A stretch of 64,000 nt of DNA from Carnobacterium maltaromaticum DSM 20342 (lineage in GTDB: Bacteria > Bacillota > Bacilli > Lactobacillales > Carnobacteriaceae): assembly GCF_000744945.1 (NCBI RefSeq), contig NZ_JQMX01000001.1:620001-684000 (forward strand), given 5' to 3'. This document shows, piece by piece, positions 55,211-64,000 of the stretch (the stretch's first letter is position 1; the number at the start of each line of letters is the position of its first letter). Below the pieces are notes generated by a model, which worked only from the letters and a program-made list of their open reading frames with translations, had not been told where the DNA came from and made no database searches. The position numbers and the translations under genes are program-made.

Positions 55211-57682
55211 TTAATTTTTCCCATTATCCTTTACAATTACAGGATAAGGTAAAATGATTTGACAATCTTGTGGCTCGCCATCTGTTGTTTCGTCTAAAAT
55301 AAAGGAACCATTTGAATAACGATCACTAACTTGATAGCTATCTGTATTCACAATAAATTCTTTGCCTTTAGTGGTGACAACGTTAATGGTTGTATCTTTC
55401 TCAACTGCCTGCATGAAAATCATACGGTGTGGATTTTTTTTCAATTCTCTCAAGACAAGTAATCCACGTTTAGCACGTCCTAAAATATCGAACTCACTTA
55501 CGTTCATCTTCTTAACAGCACCACGTTGGGTTAACATCACAACGTTTGTTCTTGTCGAGTCTGTAGCCATTAAAATGCCATTGACAACATAATCATGCTC
55601 TTTCAGATTAATCGCTTTGACACCGGCAGCTTTAGAGCCTACTACTGGGACTTCCGATAACGGATAACGTAAACCAAATCCACGATTCGTTACTAAAAAG
55701 ACATCTTTATTAGCAGGATTTTCAGAATAAACAACTTCAATGAGATGATCGTCTTCTTGCTTCAACTTCATCGCAACGGTTGCTCTCGTCTTATATCCAC
55801 GACCAGCAACAAAATCGGCAACTGCCGTTTGCTTAATCATGCCGGCTTTCGTAATAAAGGTAAAGGTCGCCTCTGGTAAATAATCAACTAAGCCAATTGT
55901 TTTAACAATTGTTTCATCCATTGCTAATCCGATAGTTTGGGAAATATGCTCGCCAATATCTTTCCATCGTAAGTCTGCAATTTCATGAACAGGACGATAA
56001 ATTAAGTTACCATTGCTTGTAAACATTAATAGATGATTTAATGTGTTCATCTGTTTAACAAAAATTGGTAAGTCTCCGTCTTTCAATCCAATCTCTTCTG
56101 GTTTAGAAGCACTGTAAGAACGCAAACTACTGCGTTTTAAGTAGCCTTCACGCGTCACTGACACAATTACTTCTTCTTGTGAAACAAGAACCTCAGTGTC
56201 GATTTTAAGCTCTTCTATTGCATCTTGAATAATGGTTCTACGAGGAGTTCTGAATTTTTCTTGAATCTCCTTCAATTCATTTTTCAAGACACGCGCCATT
56301 TCTTTTGGACTATCTAAAATTTTACGATAAGAAGAAATACTAGCTGCCAATTCTTTAGCTTCTTTTTCCAACGCAGTAATATCCGTATTAGTTAAACGGT
56401 ATAGTTGTAAAGAAACAATGGCTTCTGCTTGAGGTTCTGTAAAAGTAAACTCTTTAATTAAATTTTCTTTCGCATTTTTCTTATCTTTACTACTTCTGAT
56501 AGCCGCAATCACTTTATCTAAAATCGACAAAGCTTTAATTAAACCTTCAACAATATGTTGTCTCGACTCTGCTTTAAATAAATTAAAGTTAGTCCGACGA
56601 GTAATAACCTCACGCTGATGTTCAATATATGCAGATAACATTCGCACAATACCGACTTGTTCAGGGCGTTTTTTATCAATCGCAACCATATTAAAGTTAT
56701 ATGAAACTTGTAAGTCTGTATTTTTTAACAAATACGTTAAGATACCTTCAGCATTTGCATCTTTCTTCAATTCAACAACAATTTGTAAACCTGTTCGATC
56801 GGATTCATCACGAACTTCAGCGATTCCATCAATTTTTTTGTTTAGACGAATTTCATCCATACGCTTAACCATCACTGATTTGTTCACTTCAAAAGGAATT
56901 TCAGTAATCACTATTTGTTGTTTTCCACCACGTAAATCTTCAATGTGCGTTTTAGAACGAACGATAACTTTGCCTTTACCTGTTTTATAGGCTTGGCGAA
57001 TGCCATCAATTCCTTGCAAAATACCACCAGTTGGGAAATCCGGTCCTTTCAAGTGGTGCATCAATTCTTCAACCGTAGCTTCAGGATTATCAATTAAATG
57101 AATTGTCGCATCAACCACCTCACTCAGATTATGTGGTGGGATATCTGTTGCATAACCAGCTGAGATCCCTGTTGCTCCATTTACAAGTAAATTAGGGAAT
57201 TTTGCAGGTAATACAGTTGGCTCTTTGTCTGTATCATCAAAGTTTAATACGAAATCAACCGTTTCTTTTTCAATATCACGTAGTAATTCAGCTGAAATTT
57301 TTGATAAACGTGCTTCTGTATAACGCATTGCAGCAGGTGGATCTCCATCCATACTCCCATTGTTTCCATGCATTTCCACTAGAACTTCACGTAATTTCCA
57401 ATCTTGACTAATCCGTACCATAGCTTCATAGACACTTGAGTCTCCATGAGGATGATAGTTACCAATTACGTTTCCGACTGTTTTGGCTGATTTTCTAAAG
57501 CCTTTTTCTGATGTGTTTCCCTCAACATTCATCGCATATAAAATACGGCGTTGAACAGGTTTTAAACCGTCACGAATATCTGGAAGTGCCCGCTCTTGAA
57601 TAATATATTTAGAGTATCGTCCAAAACGATCACCCATTACTTCTTCAAGGGTCAGTTCCTGAATATCAGATCTAATTTCCAT
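55211..57682 (-). CDS. parC: DNA topoisomerase IV subunit A
   Basis: The 823-residue subunit has the quinolone-determining region [19 protein letters not shown] with Ser at about 80 and Glu at about 84, the unmutated state, and the catalytic Tyr in [11 protein letters not shown] (about 119). The C-terminal beta-pinwheel follows residue 500. It decatenates daughter chromosomes. ATG 57682 has AAGGA 10 bases before it; a TTG at 57706 is rejected. It overlaps the parE stop by 11 bases. Confidence 0.96.
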   Translation of the reverse strand: MEIRSDIQELTLEEVMGDRFGRYSKYIIQERALPDIRDGLKPVQRRILYAMNVEGNTSEKGFRKSAKTVGNVIGNYHPHGDSSVYEAMVRISQDWKLREVLVEMHGNNGSMDGDPPAAMRYTEARLSKISAELLRDIEKETVDFVLNFDDTDKEPTVLPAKFPNLLVNGATGISAGYATDIPPHNLSEVVDATIHLIDNPEATVEELMHHLKGPDFPTGGILQGIDGIRQAYKTGKGKVIVRSKTHIEDLRGGKQQIVITEIPFEVNKSVMVKRMDEIRLNKKIDGIAEVRDESDRTGLQIVVELKKDANAEGILTYLLKNTDLQVSYNFNMVAIDKKRPEQVGIVRMLSAYIEHQREVITRRTNFNLFKAESRQHIVEGLIKALSILDKVIAAIRSSKDKKNAKENLIKEFTFTEPQAEAIVSLQLYRLTNTDITALEKEAKELAASISSYRKILDSPKEMARVLKNELKEIQEKFRTPRRTIIQDAIEELKIDTEVLVSQEEVIVSVTREGYLKRSSLRSYSASKPEEIGLKDGDLPIFVKQMNTLNHLLMFTSNGNLIYRPVHEIADLRWKDIGEHISQTIGLAMDETIVKTIGLVDYLPEATFTFITKAGMIKQTAVADFVAGRGYKTRATVAMKLKQEDDHLIEVVYSENPANKDVFLVTNRGFGLRYPLSEVPVVGSKAAGVKAINLKEHDYVVNGILMATDSTRTNVVMLTQRGAVKKMNVSEFDILGRAKRGLLVLRELKKNPHRMIFMQAVEKDTTINVVTTKGKEFIVNTDSYQVSDRYSNGSFILDETTDGEPQDCQIILPYPVIVKDNGKN

Positions 57683-59693
57683 CTTCAACACTTCCTTCTG
57701 TTTCAAATAACGCTACTTGTTCATTGCTCGCTTCCATCATTTGGCTATTTTCTAAAATACTACCACCGTCTTCTAACGAGAACTCAACATGGGATTCAAT
57801 CCATTTACGACGAGGTTCAACTTTATCCCCCATCAAGGTAGAAACACGACGTTCTGCTTGTGCAGCATCATCAATTCGCACTCGAATCAACGTTCTTGTT
57901 TCAGGATCCATTGTCGTTTCCCATAGTTGATCGGCATTCATTTCCCCAAGACCTTTATAACGCTGTAAAATGTAGCCTTTTCCAACTTTTTTTGTTTTCG
58001 CTTCTAGCTCGTCATCTGTCCAAGCATATTCAATTACTTCTTTTTTGCCAATGCCTTTTGAAATTTTATATAAAGGCGGCAAAGCAATATAAACTTTCCC
58101 TGCTTCAATAAGAGGTTTCATATAACGGTAAAAGAAAGTCAGCAACAGAACTTGAATATGTGCTCCATCTGTATCGGCATCGGTCATGATAATAACTTTA
58201 TCGTAATTACAGTCAGCTAAATCGAATTCAGCACCAACACCTGCCCCGATAGTATAAATCATTGTATTGATCTCTTCATTTTTTAAAATATCTTGTAGTT
58301 TAGCTTTTTCAGTATTAATTACTTTCCCACGTAATGGCAAAATAGCTTGGAATTTCCGATCGCGTCCTTGTTTAGCAGAACCACCAGCGGAATCTCCTTC
58401 GACTAAATAAATCTCATTCCGTTTAGGATTACGGCTTTGAGCCGGAGTTAATTTGCCAGATAGTAAAGATTCGTTTTTCTTGCGCTTCTTGCCATTTCGG
58501 CTTTCTTCACGTGCTTTACGAGCAGCGTCTCTAGCTTCACGCGCTTTTAAAGCTTTACGAACCAACATTTGGCTAGTTTCTCCATTTTCAATTAAATAGA
58601 AACCAAGTTGCTCACCTACAACAGCATCAACTGCAGCACGTGCTTGTGGTGTACCTAATTTCCCTTTGGTTTGTCCTTCGAATTGAAGTAAATCTTCGGG
58701 GATACGTACTGAAATAATTGCCGCAAGTCCTTCACGGAAATCACTACCTTCAAGATTCTTATCTTTTTCTTTTAACAAATTGACTTTACGCGCATATTCA
58801 TTGAACGCTTTTGTTAATGATGTTTTCATCCCAGATTCGTGTGTTCCACCATCTTTAGTCCGGACATTATTAACAAATGATAAAATATTCTCTGAATATC
58901 CATCGTTGTATTGAAAAGCAAATTCAATTTCAATTTGATTGTTTTCACCAGAAAAATAGGCAACAGGATTTAAATGATCTTTTTCTTCATTTAAATACTC
59001 AACAAATTCTTTAATTCCTTCTTCATAATGAAAAATCTCACTTTTTTCTGTACGTTCATCAATTAATTCAATCTTTAGTCCTTTTAAGAGAAAAGCAGAT
59101 TCTCTTAAACGTTCAGATAAAATATCATACGAATAGTTGACGGTCGAAAAAATAGTTGTATCTGGCTTGAAATGCACAGTCGTTCCATTTTTTTCTTTTG
59201 TATTTCGAATTTTTTTCAGTGTGTCAACTGGAATTCCGCCATTTTTAAAGCGTTGTTCATAAACGACACCATCTCTCACAATTGTAACAACTAGCCATTC
59301 AGAAAGAGCATTTACAACACTTGCTCCAACCCCGTGTAAGCCTCCTGAGGTTTTATAGCCACCTTGACCAAATTTACCCCCAGCATGCAGGACAGTAAAA
59401 ATAACTTGAGCAGTGGGAATTCCAGACGCATGCATACCAACGGGCATACCACGACCATTATCTTTCACACTGACGCTAGTATCTTTGTGTAGCGTAACAG
59501 TAATTTCTGTACCATAACCTGATAAAGCCTCATCAACTGAATTATCAACAATTTCATAAACTAAGTGATGTAACCCACGGCTATCAGTTGATCCAATGTA
59601 CATTCCTGGACGTTTTCTAACGGCCTCAAGTCCTTCAAGAACTTGGATGGCTTCATCGTTATATTCCATATTTATTTTTTTCGGCATCTTCAA
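57672..59693 (-). CDS. parE: DNA topoisomerase IV subunit B
   Basis: The 673-residue subunit has a GHKL ATPase ([41 protein letters not shown]) and a TOPRIM domain ([30 protein letters not shown]). It drives strand passage with ParC. The 5' untranslated region holds an inverted repeat GCGCTAA-TAG-TTAGCGC (59717-59733). Operon parE-parC as usual in Firmicutes. Confidence 0.96.
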   Translation of the reverse strand: MKMPKKINMEYNDEAIQVLEGLEAVRKRPGMYIGSTDSRGLHHLVYEIVDNSVDEALSGYGTEITVTLHKDTSVSVKDNGRGMPVGMHASGIPTAQVIFTVLHAGGKFGQGGYKTSGGLHGVGASVVNALSEWLVVTIVRDGVVYEQRFKNGGIPVDTLKKIRNTKEKNGTTVHFKPDTTIFSTVNYSYDILSERLRESAFLLKGLKIELIDERTEKSEIFHYEEGIKEFVEYLNEEKDHLNPVAYFSGENNQIEIEFAFQYNDGYSENILSFVNNVRTKDGGTHESGMKTSLTKAFNEYARKVNLLKEKDKNLEGSDFREGLAAIISVRIPEDLLQFEGQTKGKLGTPQARAAVDAVVGEQLGFYLIENGETSQMLVRKALKAREARDAARKAREESRNGKKRKKNESLLSGKLTPAQSRNPKRNEIYLVEGDSAGGSAKQGRDRKFQAILPLRGKVINTEKAKLQDILKNEEINTMIYTIGAGVGAEFDLADCNYDKVIIMTDADTDGAHIQVLLLTFFYRYMKPLIEAGKVYIALPPLYKISKGIGKKEVIEYAWTDDELEAKTKKVGKGYILQRYKGLGEMNADQLWETTMDPETRTLIRVRIDDAAQAERRVSTLMGDKVEPRRKWIESHVEFSLEDGGSILENSQMMEASNEQVALFETEGSVEDGN

Positions 59694-60016
59694 AACTCCT
59701 TAGACGATAGAAACTAGCGCTAATAGTTAGCGCATCTATACAATGATACTCTATCTTTTTGATAATGAAAAGTCAAATCCTTTATTTTAATTGAAAAAAC
59801 TAACATTCTTTCACATTTTCAGCTAAATTTAAGTAAAAATGACTGTTTTGTACTTAGATTCTTATTTATTTTTTTATTTATGAATCATTAACATACTCTT
59901 CGCCATTCTAAATTCATTCCTTTTTTCTATTTAAATCGTATAAATAGCTAGCCAATACCCATGTAAAATGCTAAAATATGGCGGAACGCAATTTTTTATT
60001 TAAGGAGCGAGTTAAT
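59694..60016. other. Intergenic region between parE and plsY (divergent)
   Basis: It holds the GCGCTAA/TTAGCGC repeat and, on the minus strand, TTGACT (59776-59771) as a possible parE -35. No gene is seen. Confidence 0.45.
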
Positions 60017-60631
60017 TTGCTTGAAATCTGTATTATGTTAGTCATCGCCTACTTATTAGGCTCGATTCCTTCAGGTGTTTGGATTGGAAAAATTTTCTAT
60101 CACAAAGATATTCGCAACTTTGGTAGTGGGAACTCTGGAACAACAAATACGTACCGAGTTTTAGGAAAAAAAGCAGGAACAGCTGTGTTACTAATGGATA
60201 TTTTAAAAGGAACCTTAGCAGCAAGTTTACCTTTCTTTTTCCACAGTGATGTCAATCCTTTAATCATTGGCTTAGGAGCCATTGTTGGACACACATATCC
60301 TATCTTTGCTCAATTCAAAGGTGGAAAAGCTGTTGCTACAAGTGCTGGGGCATTATTAGCCTATAATCCTCAATTTTTCGTTTTTTGTGCCTTACTCTTT
60401 ATCACACTAATCTACGTGACTAGAATGGTTAGCTTAGCTAGCATTATTGCGGTTTTGATTATTGCACCTGCTAGTTGGTATTATCATGATCCAATCTTAA
60501 CCACCATCGCTTCAATCTTGATGGTCTTTATCATTTTAAGGCATCGTGGCAATATTACTAGAATCTTAGATGGAACTGAAAACAAAGTTCCCTTTGGACT
60601 GGGCTACAAAAAAAGTAAAAAAACTGAATAA
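60017..60631 (+). CDS. plsY: Acyl-phosphate glycerol-3-phosphate acyltransferase
   Basis: The 204-residue membrane enzyme has the three PlsY motifs: [32 protein letters not shown] and [20 protein letters not shown]. It makes lysophosphatidate from acyl phosphate as the first step in phospholipid synthesis. TTG 60017 follows AAGGAGCG by seven bases; an in-frame ATG at 59978 has no ribosome site. Confidence 0.95.
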   Translation: MLEICIMLVIAYLLGSIPSGVWIGKIFYHKDIRNFGSGNSGTTNTYRVLGKKAGTAVLLMDILKGTLAASLPFFFHSDVNPLIIGLGAIVGHTYPIFAQFKGGKAVATSAGALLAYNPQFFVFCALLFITLIYVTRMVSLASIIAVLIIAPASWYYHDPILTTIASILMVFIILRHRGNITRILDGTENKVPFGLGYKKSKKTE

Positions 60632-60639
60632 TAATGAAT

Positions 60640-60686
60640 AAAAAACCTTTTATCAACAATTTTTTACGTTGATAGAAGGCTTTTTT
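60640..60686. terminator. Terminator between plsY and the epimerase gene
   Basis: AAAAACCTTTTATCAAC pairs with GTTGATAGAAGGCTTTTT with few mismatches; T run on both strands. Confidence 0.85.
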
Positions 60687-60701
60687 AGTCGAATCGTTTG
60701 T

Positions 60702-61580
60702 CTAACTAACGGTAATATCAAATTCGGCATCAAACTGTTGAGTCGGTTCTAAGCTTTGAATACCTAGTTTTTCTTTTAGATTTCCGTTGGCATCAAATGT
60801 ATCTGCAATTCCAAACCAGGGTTCAATACATACAAAAGGCGCATCCGTTTTGGGTGGTGACCACACACCAACATACGGGAAGTCAGTAAATTTAACAGAC
60901 ACACTATGAGGTGTTTTTTCAGACTTAATTGTAAAAATATTTTCGCCTTTTACTTCATATATCAAGGCATCATTATCAAATAAATGACGACTAAGTGCAA
61001 TATCCGTATTTGTTTGAGCTAATGTTTTAGCTGGCGTATTTAGATAAGCCCCTGTCAAAGGAATGGTTGTTCTTGTTTTTCTAGGTGAAAAACTCAAGAA
61101 ATAATCTTCAAACACCGTCTCTTTTGTCAAAGGGATATTAAAGCCTGGATGAGCACCAATTGAAAAATAAAGTTTTTCAGTCGAGCTTGGATTTTCAACC
61201 GTATAGTGAGTTGTAACTGTTTCTCCCACTAGGCGATACTGAATCTTTAACTTAAAGTCAAAAGGATAAACACGTTTTGTTTCAGTTGTTGCACCTAACT
61301 CTAATGTTACAGATGAATCATCTTGTTCAACTATTTCGAAGTCCCCATCACGTGCAAAACCATGCTGATTCATTGGATAGCTTTTCCCATCAACTTGATA
61401 GCTATCTTCCTTTAAACGACCGACAACAGGGAATAAAACCGGTGCATGTCGTCCCCAATAGGTTGGATCCGCTTGCCATAAATATTCAATTCCTGTCTCT
61501 TTATTTTTAATGCTAGCTAATTCAGCACCTTTAGTTAAAATAGTGACACTAATTCGTTCATTTTCTAGTTGAATCGTCAT
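60702..61580 (-). CDS. Aldose 1-epimerase family protein (LacX-like)
   Basis: The 292-residue protein is a galactose-mutarotase-like beta-sandwich: LTKGAELASIKNKETGIEYL, HAPVLFPVVGRLKEDSY, MNQHGFARDGDF with the conserved His, and FSIGAHPGFNIPL with the second His. It interconverts anomers of a sugar or hexose phosphate. ATG 61580 follows GGAGG by eight bases; upstream in-frame codons have no ribosome site. It stands alone. Confidence 0.85.
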   Translation of the reverse strand: MTIQLENERISVTILTKGAELASIKNKETGIEYLWQADPTYWGRHAPVLFPVVGRLKEDSYQVDGKSYPMNQHGFARDGDFEIVEQDDSSVTLELGATTETKRVYPFDFKLKIQYRLVGETVTTHYTVENPSSTEKLYFSIGAHPGFNIPLTKETVFEDYFLSFSPRKTRTTIPLTGAYLNTPAKTLAQTNTDIALSRHLFDNDALIYEVKGENIFTIKSEKTPHSVSVKFTDFPYVGVWSPPKTDAPFVCIEPWFGIADTFDANGNLKEKLGIQSLEPTQQFDAEFDITVS

Positions 61581-61714
61581 TTTTTTGCCTCCTTTTTCAT
61601 AGGTACATGTACTTTCTAGTCGCAAAATAGTCATTAAGTTCATACAATTAAAATTGATTATAGCACAAAATGAGTAATTAAACATGACAGGTTTTGGAAT
61701 TATCTTGATAGAAT

Positions 61715-61751
61715 AAAAAGTTATCTTGGTTTAAAGACAAGATAACTTTTT
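61715..61751 (-). terminator. Terminator after codY
   Basis: AAAAAGTTATCTTG / CAAGATAACTTTTT with a 9-nt loop. Confidence 0.9.
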
Positions 61752-61763
61752 ACGGGTAACCTC

Positions 61764-62573
61764 TTAATAAATTTGTTCTTTAGCTAATTCTTGAATAAAT
61801 TTAGAGTTGTTGACTCGGATGTAAGTTCCCTTCATACCCAATGAACGAGAATCGATAATCCCACCTGATTCTAACTTTCTTAATGCATTAACAATAACTG
61901 AACGAGTAATACCAATCTTATCAGCAATTGTGGAAGCAACTAAACGCCCTTCCGTTCCATCTAACTCTTCAAAAATAGCTTTAACAGCTTTTAATTCGCT
62001 ATAAGACAATGTTTTGATTGCCATCTGAACAATTGCTAAGCTTCTTGTTTCTTCCTCAATTTGATTCGATTTTTGATTAAGGATTTCCATTCCCACAATA
62101 GTCGCACTATATTCAGCTAAAATTAAATCACTATCTGTAAATTCACGTGATATTCGAGCTAATATAATCGTACCTAATCGCTCTCCAGCAGCATAAATTG
62201 GCACTAAAGTTGTTAAACCATCCGCAACTAAATCACGATTCTCAATTGGAAAAGCCGTATAATCACTTTCAATCCCAATATTCGCCTTGGTTTCAGTAAT
62301 GCTTAACATACTTGTTGTATAGTCTTGTGGAAATTTCTTATCTTGCAACATTTGTTTCACACGTTCATTATTAATCTCATGCTTTTCATTAAAACCTAAT
62401 AACCGACCTTTTTCACTAATCAAGTAGGTATTAGCATCTAATGAATTGCCTAAAATCTCGACCATGCTGTTAAAAGGTAAGGAGCCAGATTTAGCGACTT
62501 TAGCTGAATCAATGCCACCTTCTTGTTGTAGCATGCTGTTAATTTGACGCATTTTCAAAAGTAATTCGTTCAT
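61764..62573 (-). CDS. codY: GTP- and branched-chain-amino-acid-sensing repressor CodY
   Basis: The 269-residue protein has the CodY start [16 protein letters not shown], a GAF domain with the ligand pocket (residues 25-155), and a winged helix ([40 protein letters not shown]). It represses many starvation genes when isoleucine, leucine, valine and GTP are high. ATG 62573 follows TGGAGG by eight bases. It lies 22 bp after hslU. Confidence 0.96.
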   Translation of the reverse strand: MNELLLKMRQINSMLQQEGGIDSAKVAKSGSLPFNSMVEILGNSLDANTYLISEKGRLLGFNEKHEINNERVKQMLQDKKFPQDYTTSMLSITETKANIGIESDYTAFPIENRDLVADGLTTLVPIYAAGERLGTIILARISREFTDSDLILAEYSATIVGMEILNQKSNQIEEETRSLAIVQMAIKTLSYSELKAVKAIFEELDGTEGRLVASTIADKIGITRSVIVNALRKLESGGIIDSRSLGMKGTYIRVNNSKFIQELAKEQIY

Positions 62574-62595
62574 TTTCATTCCTCCATCAATCAAC

Positions 62596-63999
62596 TTATA
62601 AAATGTAACGACTTAAATCTTTATCTGCAACAATATGTTCTATTTTATCATTTACATAGCTTTCTGTAATGGTAATATCCCCCATGTGCATATCTGGTGC
62701 TTCAAATAATAAATCTTCTAATAATTTTTCAAGAATCGTGTGCAAGCGTCTAGCGCCGATATTATCTGTTTCATGGTTCACTTGATAGGCAATTTCAGCT
62801 AAACGTTCGATTGCTTCAAAAGTAAAGGTCACGTTGATATTCTCAGTACCCAGCATCGCCACATATTGTTTAACCAACGCATTATTTGGTTCAGTTAAAA
62901 TTTTAACAAAATCACTAGCATCTAAATCATCAAGTTCCACTCGGATTGGAAAACGTCCTTGTAATTCTGGAATTAAATCGCTTGGTTTCGAAACATGGAA
63001 CGCACCAGAAGCTACGAATAAGATATGATCTGTTTGAATCGTGCCATATTTTGTACTAACTTGTGAGCCTTCAACAATAGGTAAAATATCACGTTGTACA
63101 CCTTCACGAGAAACTTCACCACTTTGCCCAGCTTTAGATGTAATCTTATCAATCTCATCAATAAAAATAATCCCAGTATTTTGAGCTAATCGAATCGCTT
63201 CTGAATGAATATCTTCTGGATTGACTAACTTAGATGATTCTTCTTGAATAAACAATTCCAAAGCTTCTTTCACCGTTACTGTCCGCTTTACTTTACGTTT
63301 TGGCGTTAAAGCACCTAAAGTATCGTTTAAATCAATACCCATCTGCTCTAAACCAGCATTCATTGGTGAGTTAACTGTTTTCTTACGTTCCTCAACCTCT
63401 ACAGTCAATTCACGTTGGTCTAGCAATCCATCACGAATTTGTTGCGCAATAACCTTACGATTGGTTGAAATCTGTTCAGTGATTTCCTCTTCAGGCTCCT
63501 CTGCCATTTGGTTCATATTCATTCCCATATTATTCATCATGCTTTCAAAAGGATTGGTTGATTCAGCTTTTTTCTTCTCCTTTTTAATACCAGGAACTAA
63601 CAGTTTAGCCAATCGTTCGACAGCTTTGTTCTCAGCTTTAGTATATACATTTGAATATTGTTGTTTTTCAACAATTTTAATTGCATTTTCAACTAAATCT
63701 CGTACCATTGACTCTACATCGCGACCAACATACCCAACTTCAGTGAATTTAGTAGCCTCAACTTTTACAAAAGGGGCTTGAACTAATTGCGCCAAACGAC
63801 GAGCAATTTCAGTTTTACCAACACCAGTTGGCCCAATCATCAACATATTTTTAGGTGTTACTTCTCGTTGCATTTCTTCATCCAATTGCATTCGACGGTA
63901 ACGATTACGTAGCGCAACTGCGACTGATTTTTTAGCTTGATGTTGCCCAATAATGTATTTATCCAATTCAGCAACTATTTCTTTTGGAGTCATTTGCAT
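62596..63999 (-). CDS. hslU: HslU ATPase subunit of the HslUV protease (start at the window edge)
   Basis: The AAA+ protein has Walker A in [20 protein letters not shown], Walker B in [11 protein letters not shown], the pore GYVGRD (GYVG), sensor and arginine finger in [11 protein letters not shown], and the C-terminal hook ending DLSRYIL. The I-domain (about 110-245) has a Met/Asn-rich insert. It unfolds substrates for HslV. ATG 63999 or 63993 gives 467 or 465 residues, normal length, but a start beyond the window cannot be excluded. The order hslU-codY is common in Firmicutes. Confidence 0.95.
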   Translation of the reverse strand: MQMTPKEIVAELDKYIIGQHQAKKSVAVALRNRYRRMQLDEEMQREVTPKNMLMIGPTGVGKTEIARRLAQLVQAPFVKVEATKFTEVGYVGRDVESMVRDLVENAIKIVEKQQYSNVYTKAENKAVERLAKLLVPGIKKEKKKAESTNPFESMMNNMGMNMNQMAEEPEEEITEQISTNRKVIAQQIRDGLLDQRELTVEVEERKKTVNSPMNAGLEQMGIDLNDTLGALTPKRKVKRTVTVKEALELFIQEESSKLVNPEDIHSEAIRLAQNTGIIFIDEIDKITSKAGQSGEVSREGVQRDILPIVEGSQVSTKYGTIQTDHILFVASGAFHVSKPSDLIPELQGRFPIRVELDDLDASDFVKILTEPNNALVKQYVAMLGTENINVTFTFEAIERLAEIAYQVNHETDNIGARRLHTILEKLLEDLLFEAPDMHMGDITITESYVNDKIEHIVADKDLSRYIL

Positions 64000-64000
64000 A

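Noticed and set aside
55067..55252. 61-codon plus-strand frame spanning the parC terminator
   Set aside because: It crosses the 26-bp palindrome and the terminator stem and has no ribosome site.
57420..57445. Quinolone-resistance mutation in ParC
   Set aside because: The region reads [10 protein letters not shown], the wild-type form at both key positions.

Overview
The window reads as the chromosome of a low-GC Gram-positive coccus or rod of the order Lactobacillales, most like Carnobacterium, Vagococcus or Enterococcus. The evidence is an A+T-rich sequence with strong AGGAGG-type ribosome sites, an Enterococcus hirae-type sodium V-ATPase (ntp) operon, a WxL cell-surface cluster, the pflB-pflA, lytSR-lrgAB and parE-parC loci, and the hslU-codY pair. 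The species cannot be fixed from sequence reading alone.

Layout. (1) 1-15.5 kb is mixed core and accessory content: a partial ABC ATPase, MarR regulator, LCP wall-teichoic-acid ligase, PfpI, VTT membrane protein, cysteine hydrolase, Rid protein, LD-carboxypeptidase, two tandem ECF S-components, an ANT(6)-like nucleotidyltransferase, mntH, a small peptide gene divergent from a PlcR/RNPP-like regulator, AlkD-like repair protein, a small lipoprotein, an SOS-box-controlled Y-family polymerase with YolD, and a MarR-GNAT pair. (2) 15.5-20.5 kb is an arsenic island (arsR, acr3, CoA-disulfide-reductase/rhodanese) bounded by decayed IS3-family ends and debris of a conjugation gene. (3) 20.5-23 kb holds an XRE regulator, a universal stress protein and a SulP transporter. 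(4) 23.2-32.9 kb is the sodium-pump region: a TetR-family gene and the nine-gene ntpFIKECGABD operon, each preceded by a long palindrome at the promoter and by a near-identical ~75-nt structured leader. (5) 35-43 kb is a WxL surface cluster under an Mga/AtxA-like regulator: an LPXTG protein, three short WxL proteins, a DUF916/DUF3324 anchor, a large WxL protein and a small protein that seems to start at AUU. (6) 43.2-44.1 kb carries a broken tyrosine recombinase and a broken HTH gene. (7) 44.6-64 kb is mostly core genes: a choloylglycine-hydrolase family enzyme, lrgAB/lytSR, ppaC, a LysR regulator, pflA/pflB, parC/parE, plsY, an aldose epimerase, codY and hslU.

How the parts work together. 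The ntp operon should export Na+ at the cost of ATP, since all sodium ligands of the rotor ring are present. Its twinned leaders suggest one RNA-level signal read both by the pump operon and by a neighbouring repressor gene. The WxL cluster builds a non-covalent surface complex. The ars island exports arsenite. The lytSR-lrgAB module responds to envelope energetics, and pfl genes support mixed-acid fermentation.

The most unusual signals are the duplicated leader RNA (23244-23319 and 24240-24314), the peptide gene beside the RNPP-like regulator (10301-10375), two strong-SD genes whose apparent start codons are AUA and AUU, and a dispersed intergenic repeat with a compensatory stem change (1284-1449 and 7719-7853).
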